A stretch of DNA of 64,000 nt from Micromonospora sp. C95 (GTDB lineage: Bacteria > Actinomycetota > Actinomycetes > Mycobacteriales > Micromonosporaceae). The translations under genes and the position numbers were made by a program. The stretch's first letter is position 1, and each line of letters begins with the position of its first letter. The stretch lies in the NCBI RefSeq assembly GCF_018070465.1, contig NZ_JAGPXT010000003.1, positions 124,001-188,000 on the forward strand. The letters are read 5' to 3'. This document shows positions 25,448-33,677 of this stretch, in pieces. The notes beneath the pieces were generated by a model. It had not been told where the DNA came from. It saw nothing but the letters and a program-made list of their open reading frames with translations, and did not search any database.

Positions 25448-27460
25448 AGCGCCGACGATACCGATTTCGCCAGCCCCCTTGATGCCGACCGGGTTGAGTT
25501 GGTCGTCCTGCTCGGCGATCCAGTGGGCCTGCACCGCCGGCACGTCGGCGTTGCTGCTGACGTGGTAGGTGGCCAGGTCGTGGTTGATCACGTGGCCGTA
25601 GCGTGGGTCCAGCAGGCTCGCCTCGTGCAGGGCCATCGACAGGCCCATGGTCATCCCGCCGATGAGTTGCGAGCGGGCGGTCTTCGGGTTGACCACCCGG
25701 CCGACCGCGAACACCCCGAGTTGGCGGGGCACCCGGATCTCGCCGGTCTCCCCGTGCACCCGTACCTCGGCGAACTGTGCGCCGAAGGCATGCATGGCGT
25801 ACTGCTCCAGGTGGGGGTTCTCCGGCATGTCGACGGTGACCTCCAGGCCGTCCGCCGGAATCGTGCCGCCGTGCTCGGCGGCGATCCGGCGGCGCAGTTC
25901 GTCGGCGCCGACGCAGATCGTGGCGCCCCAACTGGTGATGCCGGCGGAGCCGCCCTCCTGCGCCGCCGGTGGGTACGCGGTGTCGCCCAGGCGCAGCTCG
26001 ACCTGCGCGAGGTCGACTCGCAGCGCGTCGGCGGCGACCTGGGTCAGCGCGGTGCGGGTGCCGGTGCCGATGTCCACCGCCGCCATCAGCACGGTGTACC
26101 GGCCGTCGGGCGTGACCCGGATGGTGGCCTTCGAGCCGGGCAGCCGTAGCACCGGGTAGGTCGAGGCGGCGACCCCGGTGCCGACCAGCCAGCCGTCCTG
26201 GCGGCTGGGCGTGGTCGTGGCCTGGCGTGGTTGCCAACCGAACCGGCGTGCGCCCTCCCGCAGGCAGGCGGCCAGACCCCGGCTGGAGAACGGTCGACCG
26301 TCCAGCGGATGCGCCACCGGTTCGTTGCGTAGCCGCAGCTCGACCGGGTCCAGGCCGCACGCCACGGCGAGTTCGTCCATTGCCGATTCGAGGGCGAACA
26401 TGCCGACCGACTCGCCCGGGGCCCGCATGATCGAGGGGGTGGGCAGATCCAACGCCGCCACCTGCTGGCGGATGCGCAGATGCGGTGTGGCGTACATGGT
26501 CGGGGTGGCCCGGGTGGCGTGCTCGGCGAACTCCCCGAGCCGGGAGGTCTGCTCGAAGGACTCGTGGTCGACCGCGGTCAACCGCCCTTCGGCGTCGGCG
26601 CCGAGACGTACCCGTTGGATGGTCGGTGACCGGTAGCCGGTCTGGGTGAACATCTGATGCCGGGTGAGCGCGAAACGCACCGATCGACCCGGGACGAGTT
26701 GGGCGGCCATCACCGCGAGAATCAAATCCGAATGCACGGGAACCTTCGAGCCGAAGGCGCCGCCGACGTGCGGCGCGTACACCCGGACCTGCTGTGGATC
26801 GAGCCGGAACGCGGCGGCGACGGTGCTGCGCACCCCCATCAGGTACTGGGTCGACACGTACAGGGTGAGCTGATCGTCGTTCCAGCAGGCGATGGTGGTG
26901 TGCGGTTCGATCGGGTTGTGGTTGTACCAGGGCGTGCGGTAGTTGTGCTCCACGCGGACGGACGCCGCGGCGAGCGCCGATTCCACGTCGCCCTTGTCGA
27001 CCGTGACCGGGAACATCGGCATGATCTGCTGCGGAACCCGCAGGCGTCCCTGCTCGCGGCTGGACTCCAGGTCGACGTCGTGAGGGCGCGGCCGGTAGTC
27101 GACCCGGACCAGGCCGGCGGCGTGCCGGGCGATCTCCGAGGTTTCGGCGATCACCGCCCCGACGAACTGCCCACGGAACGCGACCTCCTCGGACTGGAGG
27201 ATGCGCAACTCGCCGTCGTCGGTGCCGAGCCGGGGGGCGTTCAGGTGGGTGAGCACCCCCAGCACGCCCGGCTGGGCGCTGGCCTGACTGCAGTCGATGC
27301 CCATGATCTGTCCGGTCGCGATGGTGCTCCGCACGGCCGACAGATAGGCCGGGCGCGCCACCGGGTGCTCGTAGGCGTACGGTGCCAGACCGCGTACCTT
27401 GTCGGCACCGTCGAACCGGTCGAGGGGCCGGCCCATCGCGCGGGCGGGGATGATGCTCAC
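25358..27460 (-). CDS. Xanthine-dehydrogenase-family molybdopterin-binding large subunit
   Basis: 700 residues from the GTG at 27460, which overlaps the FAD-subunit stop (GTGA). The hammerhead domain is at the N-terminus. The Mo domains show HVGGAFGSKVPVHSD, SIMRAPGESVGMFALESAMDELA, ELRLRNEP and the catalytic Glu in GIKGAGEIGIVGAA. It resembles YagR/PaoC-type and CoxL-related dehydrogenases; it lacks an obvious CoxL AYRCSFR motif, so CO oxidation is unlikely. Together with the 2Fe-2S and FAD subunits upstream it makes a complete molybdenum hydroxylase. The substrate is undetermined, an aromatic aldehyde or N-heterocycle by family precedent. Confidence 0.93.
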   Translation of the reverse strand: MSIIPARAMGRPLDRFDGADKVRGLAPYAYEHPVARPAYLSAVRSTIATGQIMGIDCSQASAQPGVLGVLTHLNAPRLGTDDGELRILQSEEVAFRGQFVGAVIAETSEIARHAAGLVRVDYRPRPHDVDLESSREQGRLRVPQQIMPMFPVTVDKGDVESALAAASVRVEHNYRTPWYNHNPIEPHTTIACWNDDQLTLYVSTQYLMGVRSTVAAAFRLDPQQVRVYAPHVGGAFGSKVPVHSDLILAVMAAQLVPGRSVRFALTRHQMFTQTGYRSPTIQRVRLGADAEGRLTAVDHESFEQTSRLGEFAEHATRATPTMYATPHLRIRQQVAALDLPTPSIMRAPGESVGMFALESAMDELAVACGLDPVELRLRNEPVAHPLDGRPFSSRGLAACLREGARRFGWQPRQATTTPSRQDGWLVGTGVAASTYPVLRLPGSKATIRVTPDGRYTVLMAAVDIGTGTRTALTQVAADALRVDLAQVELRLGDTAYPPAAQEGGSAGITSWGATICVGADELRRRIAAEHGGTIPADGLEVTVDMPENPHLEQYAMHAFGAQFAEVRVHGETGEIRVPRQLGVFAVGRVVNPKTARSQLIGGMTMGLSMALHEASLLDPRYGHVINHDLATYHVSSNADVPAVQAHWIAEQDDQLNPVGIKGAGEIGIVGAAAAIANAVHHATGVRVRELPITLDKLLTV

Positions 27461-28446
27461 CGTTCCGCCTCCACCAGGTCCAGCACGGTACGGACGATGG
27501 CGTTGCGGGCCAGCGGGATCTTGAAGGCGTTGTCCGACTGGGGTTGCGCCTCGGCAAGTTCGGCCTCGGCAGCTCGACGCAGCCGGTCCTCGGTGGCCGG
27601 CCCGCCGCGCAGCAGATCCTCGGCCCGCCGGGCCCGCCACGGTTTGTGCGCCACGCCGCCCAGCGCAATGCGTACGTCGCGCACCTGCCCGTCGGCCACA
27701 TCGATCGCGGCGGCCACCGACACCAGGGCGAAGGCGTACGAGGCGCGGTCCCGGATCTTGCGGTAACGCGAGCGGGCAGCCATCGCCAGCGGCGGCAGGT
27801 CGACGGCCGTGATCAACTCGCCGTGCGCCAGGACGTTGTCGTGTTGCGGCTCGGACCCCGGCAGCCGGTGCAGCTCGGTAAGTGGGATGCCGCGGCTGCC
27901 GTCGGGGCCGACGGTCTGCACCGTCGCGTCCACCGCGGCCAGTGCGACCGCCAGGTCCGACGGCTGGGTGGCGATGCAGTCCGGGGAGGTGCCGAGGATC
28001 GCCAGATCCCGGTTGTGACCGTCGATGGCGGAGCAGCCACTGCCCGGCTGCCGCTTGTTGCACGCGGTGGTGATGTCCTGGAAGTACAGGCACCGGGTGC
28101 GTTGCAGCAGGTTGCCACCGACGGTGGCGACGTTTCGCAGCTGGGTGGAGGCGCCGTTGAGCACCGCCTGGGCCACCACCGGGTAGCGTTCGCGGATCAG
28201 CGGCTCGGCGGCCAGGTCGCTGTTGGACACCCCGGCGCCGATGCGTACTCCCCCGTCGGGCAGCTCCTCGATCACGCCGGAGACGGCCCCGCGAATGTCG
28301 ATCAGCAGGTCGGGCCGAGCGACGTCGAGCTTCATCAGATCGACCAGATTGGTGCCGCCGCCGAGGAAGGCCGCCTGCGGCGAGCGGGAGAGCAGGGCGA
28401 CCGCACCGTCCGGGTCGGTGGCCCGCTCGTACCGGAACGGCCTCAT
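27457..28446 (-). CDS. FAD-binding subunit of molybdenum hydroxylase (CoxM/YagS family), with extra cysteine cluster
   Basis: 329 residues from the ATG at 28446, overlapping the 2Fe-2S subunit stop (ATGA). N-terminal FAD-binding PCMH domain: FLGGGTNLVDLMK and the pyrophosphate loop STQLRNVATVGGNLLQRTRC. Three further cysteines follow (C in RCLYF, TACNK and GSGCSA), as in YagS/PaoB, where they hold an additional 4Fe-4S cluster. The CO_deh_flav_C domain is at the C-terminus. It passes electrons from the Mo subunit through the FeS centres to FAD and on to an acceptor. Middle gene of a three-gene overlapping operon. Confidence 0.92.
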   Translation of the reverse strand: MRPFRYERATDPDGAVALLSRSPQAAFLGGGTNLVDLMKLDVARPDLLIDIRGAVSGVIEELPDGGVRIGAGVSNSDLAAEPLIRERYPVVAQAVLNGASTQLRNVATVGGNLLQRTRCLYFQDITTACNKRQPGSGCSAIDGHNRDLAILGTSPDCIATQPSDLAVALAAVDATVQTVGPDGSRGIPLTELHRLPGSEPQHDNVLAHGELITAVDLPPLAMAARSRYRKIRDRASYAFALVSVAAAIDVADGQVRDVRIALGGVAHKPWRARRAEDLLRGGPATEDRLRRAAEAELAEAQPQSDNAFKIPLARNAIVRTVLDLVEAER

Positions 28447-28982
28447 GACTGGGCAACCTCCTGGATCGCGGGGACGATGTTCGCGTACGCGGCGCAGCGG
28501 CACAGGTTGCCGCTCATCCGTTCCCGGATCTCGTCGGGACTGGTGGCCAGGTCTACCGGGCCTGTGCCGACTGCGCCGTCGGAGCCGTCGGGTGCTTCGA
28601 AGGTGACCGCACTGGGCCAGCCGTTCGCCGCCTCGTCGAGCATGGCGACGGCGGAGACGATCTGCCCGGGCGTGCAGTAGCCGCACTGGAAGGCGTCGTG
28701 GGCGATGAAGCTGCGCTGCATGGGGTGCAGGTCGCCGTCGGCAGCCAGCCCGGCGGCGGTGACGATCTCGGCGCCGTCATGAGCGACGGCCAGTGCCAGG
28801 CAACTGTTCGCGCGTCGGCCGTCGAGCAGCACCGTGCAGGCGCCGCACTGGCCGTGGTCGCAGCCCTTCTTGGGGCTGGTGTTGCCCAGCCGTTCGCGTA
28901 GCGCGTCGAGCAGGGTGGTCCGGGTGTCGACGGTGAGCCGACGCTCGGCGCCGTCCACGCGCAGGCTGATCTCGGTATCCAT
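28443..28982 (-). CDS. 2Fe-2S small subunit of molybdenum hydroxylase
   Basis: 179 residues. The plant-type ferredoxin domain has CDHGQCGACTVLLDG and the fourth ligand in ANSCLALA. The four-helix 2Fe-2S domain has FQCGYCTPGQ and GNLCRCAAYANI. Both clusters look intact. An insertion of about 20 residues (APDGSDGAVGTGPVDLAT) precedes the last motif, where canonical CoxS-type subunits are tighter. First gene of the operon, divergent from the xdhC-like gene. Confidence 0.94.
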   Translation of the reverse strand: MDTEISLRVDGAERRLTVDTRTTLLDALRERLGNTSPKKGCDHGQCGACTVLLDGRRANSCLALAVAHDGAEIVTAAGLAADGDLHPMQRSFIAHDAFQCGYCTPGQIVSAVAMLDEAANGWPSAVTFEAPDGSDGAVGTGPVDLATSPDEIRERMSGNLCRCAAYANIVPAIQEVAQS

Positions 28983-29107
28983 GATTCCCGCCAGATGAGG
29001 TTCGTGGGCTGGCTGCCAAATTTATCCGCTTTCAGCGTTGTATGTACTGATAATTGGTTGAGGAACGACGAGACGCGAAGCTGAGTGTGGAGTTGAGGTA
29101 ACGGCAG
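28983..29107. promoter_or_regulatory. Divergent promoter region, molybdenum hydroxylase operon / xdhC
   Basis: A 125-base gap with an A/T-rich core (about 29017-29060) between divergent starts. A GCGGATAAATTTGG element on the minus strand resembles GCGGCTAAATAGG upstream of the orphan large subunit (about 23132-23146), which may reflect a common regulator. No clear palindrome was seen. Confidence 0.4.
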
Positions 29108-30100
29108 GTGTTGACCGAGGTGTGGCCCTTCGTCGAACAGCGCCACGGGGCCGGGCAACGGGTCGTACTGATCCGGCTGGTCGGCCGGGTCGGGTCGGGC
29201 TCCCGACCGCTCGGTGCGACCATGGCGGTGGCCGCGGACGGCGGCTGGACCGGGTCGGTCTCCGGTGGCTGTGTCGAGGGTGCACTGCTCGGCGAGGCCC
29301 GATCGGTGCTCGACGGCGCCCCACCACGGTTGACCGCGATCAGTCCGGGCACGGATCTGATGCCGTGGGAACCCGCCCCGGCCTGCACCGGTGAACTCAC
29401 CGTGCTGGTCTGTCCTGCCCCGACCGGAACGGTGTACACCGCCATCGGCGCAGCGCTGGCGACCCGCTGTCCACTCGCCGTCGGCGTCGCACTTGAACCA
29501 CCGTTCCGGTGGTCCACGGCCGCCGGTCGAGACGGACTACCGGCCGGCGAGAAGCACTTCGTCGAGGAGCTGCACCCCGGCCCCACACTGCTGGTGGTCG
29601 GTGCGACTGACCTGGCCGTCACGCTTGCCGCGTTGGCCGCCCGGATCGGTTACCGGGTGGTGGTGGTCGATCCACGACCCGCATACGCCCAGTCGGAGCG
29701 GGTGCCGGCGGCGGAAGACGTGATCTGTGCCTGGCCGGACGACTTTCTGGCCACCCGTAGCCTGGACGTCCGCGACGCGGTGCTGGTGTTGACCCACGAC
29801 CCTCGGATCGACGATCGCGCGATCCGGGCCGCGCTCAGCGGATCTGCCGGGTACGTCGGGGTGTTGGGCAGCCGGCAGACGCACGCCCAGCGGCTCGCCC
29901 GGTTGGCCGGCACCCCGGGTCTGCATCGCCTGACCGGTCCGGCGGGCCTCGACCTCGGGGCCGGCTCGTTGGCGCAGACCGCGCTCTCGATGCTTGCCGA
30001 GGTGGTGGCCGTCGGCAACCAGCGGGCGGGCGGACGGCTCTGTGCTGCCGAGGGACGCATTCGGGCGATCGAGGCTGCGCGGCTGAGCCCGGTGGCATGA
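29108..30100 (+). CDS. XdhC/CoxI-family molybdenum-cofactor sulfuration/insertion protein
   Basis: 330 residues. The N-terminal XdhC_CoxI domain has SVSGGCVEGALLGEA, with the conserved Cys that receives the terminal sulfur. The C-terminal Rossmann domain has LLVVGATDLAVTLAALAARIGYRVVVVDPR (spread over about residues 160-195), LTHDPRIDD and VGVLGSRQTHAQRLARL. XdhC proteins bind sulfurated Moco and load it into the hydroxylase, here presumably the divergent operon and its orphan paralogue. The start is a GTG with GAGG nine bases upstream; the stop overlaps the next gene (ATGA). Confidence 0.92.
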   Translation: MLTEVWPFVEQRHGAGQRVVLIRLVGRVGSGSRPLGATMAVAADGGWTGSVSGGCVEGALLGEARSVLDGAPPRLTAISPGTDLMPWEPAPACTGELTVLVCPAPTGTVYTAIGAALATRCPLAVGVALEPPFRWSTAAGRDGLPAGEKHFVEELHPGPTLLVVGATDLAVTLAALAARIGYRVVVVDPRPAYAQSERVPAAEDVICAWPDDFLATRSLDVRDAVLVLTHDPRIDDRAIRAALSGSAGYVGVLGSRQTHAQRLARLAGTPGLHRLTGPAGLDLGAGSLAQTALSMLAEVVAVGNQRAGGRLCAAEGRIRAIEAARLSPVA

Positions 30101-30684
30101 CCCATCATCCGCCGACCGCCGGGCTGCTCCTGGCAGCCGGAGCCGGGCGACGCTACGGCGAACCCAAGGCGCTGCGTTTTCTCGGCGCGGCGATCGACAC
30201 ACTGGCCGCCGGTGGCTGCGATCCGGTGATTGTGGTGCTCGGTGCGGCCGCCGCAGCGGCACGTCGGAGAACCGCGGGCCGGCCGGTGCCGAACGGTGCC
30301 CGGCTGGCGGTGGTGGTCAACCACGACTGGTCACGGGGGATGGCCTCGTCGCTGCGGGTCGGTCTGCGGGTCGCCGCCGAGCTGTCAGCGTCGGTGGTCT
30401 GCGTACACCTGGTCGACCTACCCGGGGTGACGCCGGCCGCCGTGCGGCGGATTCTGTCCACCGTGCCGAACGCCTGTCCCACCTCTGTCCTGGCTCGTGC
30501 CACCTACCAGGGCGAGTTGGGTCATCCGGTGCTGCTCGGCGCCGATCACTGGGCCGGGGTGGGCCGAAGCGCCCGTGCCGACCGAGGTGCGCACGAATAC
30601 CTGCGCCGGCACGACGCCGTGCTCGGCCGGGTCGAGTGCGGCGACGTGGCCGACGGCGCGGACGTCGACTTCCACCCGTCATGA
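30097..30684 (+). CDS. MocA/MobA-like molybdopterin nucleotidyltransferase
   Basis: 195 residues. GT-A type nucleotidyltransferase with the NTP-binding motif GLLLAAGAGRRYGEPKAL, the metal-site VHLVDLPGVTP and the late Pro-Val in LGHPVLLG. In MocA/MobA proteins this fold cytidylates or guanylates molybdopterin to MCD or MGD. The segment after EPKAL is shorter than usual: the R-G-R-P-L block is missing, so FLGAAIDTLA follows directly. That is a possible in-frame deletion. Cotranslated with xdhC, it fits cofactor maturation for the adjacent hydroxylases. Confidence 0.82.
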   Translation: MTHHPPTAGLLLAAGAGRRYGEPKALRFLGAAIDTLAAGGCDPVIVVLGAAAAAARRRTAGRPVPNGARLAVVVNHDWSRGMASSLRVGLRVAAELSASVVCVHLVDLPGVTPAAVRRILSTVPNACPTSVLARATYQGELGHPVLLGADHWAGVGRSARADRGAHEYLRRHDAVLGRVECGDVADGADVDFHPS

Positions 30685-30740
30685 GTGATCGAACGCGGTG
30701 TCCCAACGACCTCAACGACGAGCAGTGGGCGTTGAGACGC
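30681..30740 (+). mobile_element. 5' scrap of an IS5-family transposase gene
   Basis: The reading MSDRTRCPNDLNDEQWAL is the standard N-terminus of IS5-type (DUF4096-containing) transposases. Homology stops after 18-20 residues and unrelated sequence follows. It starts at the stop of the mocA-like gene. No terminal inverted repeats or catalytic region remain. It marks the left edge of a decayed region running to about 32.1 kb. Confidence 0.65.
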
Positions 30741-30799
30741 CGCACCAGCCCAGGCACAGGGCAGGGCTTCCTGCCGGCCCCCAGGGCCGCCGAGAGGCG

Positions 30800-31243
30800 T
30801 CACGCGTCCCCGGCCCGGTCCTGGCGCTCGGCGGCGGGCATTCCGCGCCGAGGCGTGACCGACACGACGGCGGCCGCGCCGAGGACCAGGGCCGGAATCA
30901 CGAAATAGACACCGTCACCGAGGCCGAGCAGCAGCCCCCAGACCACCATCACCATCGCCGCCAGCGTCGTCGTGACACCGACCGCGCGGCCCGCCAGATC
31001 CGCAGCGAGGGGCAACAGAGCCGCGACGGTCGGCACGCCCAGCAGATAGCCGGCTGCGGCGCCGCTGTCCGACAACATGTCGGGCAACACGGCGACGACG
31101 ATCCCCAGCGTCACCCCGAGCGCGAGCAGTCGCAGCGACCGGCCCAGCGCGCTCGGCGTGGCACGCCGACGGCCCAGGTAGACGAACGCTACCGCCGCGA
31201 CGAACAGCGCCAGCACCACGCCGACAACGGCAGCGACAGTCAT
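30800..31243 (-). CDS. Small integral membrane protein of unknown function
   Basis: 147 residues from the ATG at 31243 with a strong ribosome-binding site (GGAGGA). About four hydrophobic segments (residues 2-22, 38-57, 68-86, 92-130) connected by short loops; no recognisable motif. The start overlaps the stop of an upstream gene remnant (ATGA at 31240-31243), suggesting a former two-gene operon. I cannot assign a function. Confidence 0.65.
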   Translation of the reverse strand: MTVAAVVGVVLALFVAAVAFVYLGRRRATPSALGRSLRLLALGVTLGIVVAVLPDMLSDSGAAAGYLLGVPTVAALLPLAADLAGRAVGVTTTLAAMVMVVWGLLLGLGDGVYFVIPALVLGAAAVVSVTPRRGMPAAERQDRAGDA

Positions 31244-31437
31244 GACGATTCCTCCGCTTCCATCAGTTCCGCGACCCTCGTCTCGGGCACGTCGACCCGC
31301 CACCGCTTTCGCAGCGAGTCGGCGAGCTGACGCAGACGCTCGTCCTGGCGATGCGCGGCCATCGCCGACCGCACCCGGTGGGCCACATGGTACGTCGATG
31401 CCTGCTCGCGCAGGCAGGCCGCGTACGCGGCCAGCCC
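31240..31437 (-). pseudogene. 3' remnant of a small gene, possibly an antitoxin or regulator
   Basis: In the frame ending at 31240 the sequence reads GLAAYAACLREQASTYHVAH, then a helical charged tail ending VDVPETRVAELMEAEESS. The stop overlaps the membrane protein start. Upstream of about 31437 the frame runs into the DUF1501 remnant, so the 5' end appears to have been lost by recombination. The helical charged composition is like ribbon-helix-helix antitoxin C-termini, but this is weak. Confidence 0.4.
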
Positions 31438-31780
31438 GCCGCGTAGCCGTCCCGGAAGTCGATGGTGACCTTCAGGTCACCGCGGTCGAGGTCGGTCAGG
31501 CTGGGCGGTTCTCCGTACAGGCCGCCGCGCACCCCGGTGCCGAGGAGAAGCATGTTCGAGGCGGTGCCGTGGTCGGTGCCGTTGGCCCGGACCCTGCGGC
31601 CGAACTCGGAGTAGACAGCGGTGATCACCCTCCGGCCCGCGTCGGTACGCGCCATCCGGTCGCTGAATCGGGTCAGCGCCCGGTCGAGCTGCCCGAGCAG
31701 CACCTCCTGGAGCTGCCTTTCGTCGGCATGGGTGTCGAAGCCGCCGAGTGACACCGAGAACACGCGAGTCGTGACACCGG
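31438..31780 (-). pseudogene. DUF1501-family protein remnant
   Basis: Reads TTRVFSVSLGGFDTHADERQ, VYSEFGRRVRANGTDHGTAS and GGLYGEPPSLTDLDRGDLKV, the diagnostic middle to C-terminal blocks of DUF1501 proteins (Tat-exported, sulfatase-like fold). The twin-arginine signal and N-terminal half are missing and the frame degenerates after TIDFRDGYA. It is joined head-on to a DUF1800 fragment, its normal operon partner. Confidence 0.75.
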
Positions 31781-32000
31781 CCGCGCCCGAGCCGGCGCAG
31801 GGTTTCCAGCTGCCGCAGCATCAACCCGGCGGAGCGAACCTTCTGCACACTTGTCGCCCAATGCCCGTGCCAGAAGAACAGCAGCTTCTCGGTCAACTGG
31901 TGCTCGGCGGCGACCATCCGTCCCAGCCACCAGTCGAGCAGCCGGGTCACCTGCTCCCGGCGCTGCTGGTTGGCCCGCTGCCGCTGCTCCCGATGTACGA
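31781..32000 (-). pseudogene. DUF1800-family protein fragment
   Basis: Carries the DUF1800 N-terminal signature LLDWWLGRMVAAEHQLTEKL, then FFWHGHWATSVQKVRSAGLM and LRQLETLRRLGRG, after which the sequence passes abruptly into DUF1501 in another frame. DUF1800 and DUF1501 genes are normally adjacent and complete. Here one deletion has removed the rest of DUF1800 and the start of DUF1501. Confidence 0.75.
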
Positions 32001-32166
32001 CGACGGTAGGAACTCGGTCAGCGATGGACAAACATGCGGTCGGCAGCGGGCCACCGGGAGCGCCTCGCCGACCCAGTCGGCTCGACGACGAGCAGTTCCG
32101 CGGCATACGACGCCCGTAAGGAGCTCGTAAGGCCCCCCGCGCCGGTGGCCGGGTTAGCATCCGATC

Positions 32167-32757
32167 ATGCCCGGCATCCGTACCGCCCCCGCCGTCGCCG
32201 CCCTCACCGCGGCCGTCCTCGCCCTGACCGCCTGCGGTGGCACGGAGCAGCCCGCCGACCCGAAGAGCACGACTGCCGGGCCGAGCGCGGTGGCTCAGCC
32301 GACACTGTCAGGTCCCGCCGCGCCGACGGCGAGCAGCGGGACGGAAACGACGGTCCCGCAGGCGCTCTCGTTCAGTGCCCGGACGATCGACGGTGAGACC
32401 TTCGCGGGTAGCAGCCTCGTCGGCAAGCCGGCGGTGTTGTGGTTCTGGGCGGCCTGGTGTACCCGGTGCCGCGCGGTGGCCGACGAGGTCGCCGCTGTGC
32501 AGCGGGACAACGCAGGCCGGGTCAACGTGATCGGCGTGGCCGGGCTGGGCAGCGGCGACGAGGCGATGAGAAGGTTCGCGGAGCAGACCGGAATCGATCG
32601 CTTTCCCAACCTGGCCGACGACGACGGTCAGGTGTGGCGCCGCTTCGAGGTGACCAGCCAGGAGCAGTATGTGCTGCTCGACTCCGCCGGCACTGTCGTG
32701 CACTCGGGACCACTGTCTCAGCAGGACCTTCGCGAGCGGGTCACCGGGTTGAGCTGA
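32167..32757 (+). CDS. TlpA/ResA-like thioredoxin-fold lipoprotein
   Basis: 196 residues. Signal peptide with lipobox LTAC (Cys about residue 23), a Pro/Thr/Ser-rich linker, then a thioredoxin fold with the redox motif WCTRC in VLWFWAAWCTRCRAVADEV. The cis-Pro region is near SQEQYVLLDSAG. Such proteins reduce or oxidise extracytoplasmic disulfides, e.g. in cytochrome c maturation or rescue of oxidised surface proteins. It ends 2 bases before a CcdA gene that can supply electrons, so the pair forms a complete transmembrane thiol relay. Confidence 0.92.
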   Translation: MPGIRTAPAVAALTAAVLALTACGGTEQPADPKSTTAGPSAVAQPTLSGPAAPTASSGTETTVPQALSFSARTIDGETFAGSSLVGKPAVLWFWAAWCTRCRAVADEVAAVQRDNAGRVNVIGVAGLGSGDEAMRRFAEQTGIDRFPNLADDDGQVWRRFEVTSQEQYVLLDSAGTVVHSGPLSQQDLRERVTGLS

Positions 32758-32759
32758 CC

Positions 32760-33677
32760 ATGACAGACACTCCGTACGGCCTCGCCGTCGGTGCCGGGCT
32801 GTTGGCCGCGGTCAACCCCTGCGGCTTCGCGCTGCTACCGGCATACCTGTCGATGCTGGTGCTGGGTGACGAGCCGTCGGCCGGTCGGGACGCGCTTGCG
32901 TCCGTCGGCCGGGCGGTCGCGTTGACCGGTGCCATGACGCTCGGGTTCGTCGCGGTGTTCGGCGCGTTCGGGCTGCTCGCCGCCCCTGCGGCGGACGCGG
33001 TCGCCCGTCACCTGCCCTGGGTGTCGATCCTCATCGGGCTCGCCCTGGTGGCTGCCGGTGGCTGGCTGCTGGCGGGGCGCCAGTTGCCCACCTTCACGCC
33101 GAAACTGGCCACCGGGCCGGAGGTCCGCCGGCGCTTCGGTTCGATGGTGCTGTTCGGTGCGGCGTACGCGATCGCTTCGCTCGGATGCACCATCGGCCCG
33201 TTCCTCGCCGTCGTGGTCGCCGCTTTCCGCGCCGGATCCGCCCTGTCCGGCGTCGCCCTGTTCGTGGCGTACGCCTTCGGCATGGGGCTTGCGGTGGGGG
33301 CAGCCGCGCTGGCCGTCGCGCTGGCCCGTGAGTCGCTGGTGCGCCGCGCCCGCCGTGCTTACTCACTGCTCGGGCGGCTAGCCGGGCTGCTGCTGGTGGT
33401 CACCGGCGGGTACGTGGCCTGGTACGGCTGGTACGAGGTGCGGATTTTCGCCGGTCGCGGTGATGTGGACGACCCGATCATCGAAGCGGCCGGCACGGTC
33501 CAGACAGCGGTCAGCACTTGGCTGGCAGAGCTGGGTCCGTGGACGGTCGCGGTGGCGGTGCTGGCGCTGCTCGTCCTGGCCGCAGGGATCACCCTGCGGC
33601 GCCGGCATCGGCTGCCTGCCCGCCGGTCCGTCGCTCGCCCGGCGGGGCCTGACCGTTCGTCGGACGACCGGGCATGA
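32760..33677 (+). CDS. CcdA/DsbD-like transmembrane thiol-disulfide transporter
   Basis: 305 residues, with about 7-8 membrane segments. The two redox cysteines of the CcdA core are seen: AAVNPCGFALLPAYLSML in helix 1 and IASLGCTIGPFLAVV in helix 4. A C-terminal extra helix (about residues 263-285) and a basic tail follow. It carries reducing equivalents from cytoplasmic thioredoxin to the TlpA-like lipoprotein encoded immediately upstream. Start at 32760 is set by the 2-base gap and the alignment of the first helix. Confidence 0.92.
   Translation: MTDTPYGLAVGAGLLAAVNPCGFALLPAYLSMLVLGDEPSAGRDALASVGRAVALTGAMTLGFVAVFGAFGLLAAPAADAVARHLPWVSILIGLALVAAGGWLLAGRQLPTFTPKLATGPEVRRRFGSMVLFGAAYAIASLGCTIGPFLAVVVAAFRAGSALSGVALFVAYAFGMGLAVGAAALAVALARESLVRRARRAYSLLGRLAGLLLVVTGGYVAWYGWYEVRIFAGRGDVDDPIIEAAGTVQTAVSTWLAELGPWTVAVAVLALLVLAAGITLRRRHRLPARRSVARPAGPDRSSDDRA

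Noticed and set aside
24390..27701. 1103-codon minus frame across both molybdopterin genes
   Set aside because: Shadow frame; the true genes on each side have full catalytic motifs in other frames.
25358..28982. Molybdenum hydroxylase operon as CO dehydrogenase (cox)
   Set aside because: Gene order and the large-subunit active-site loop do not match CoxMSL; no CoxL-type Cys loop visible.
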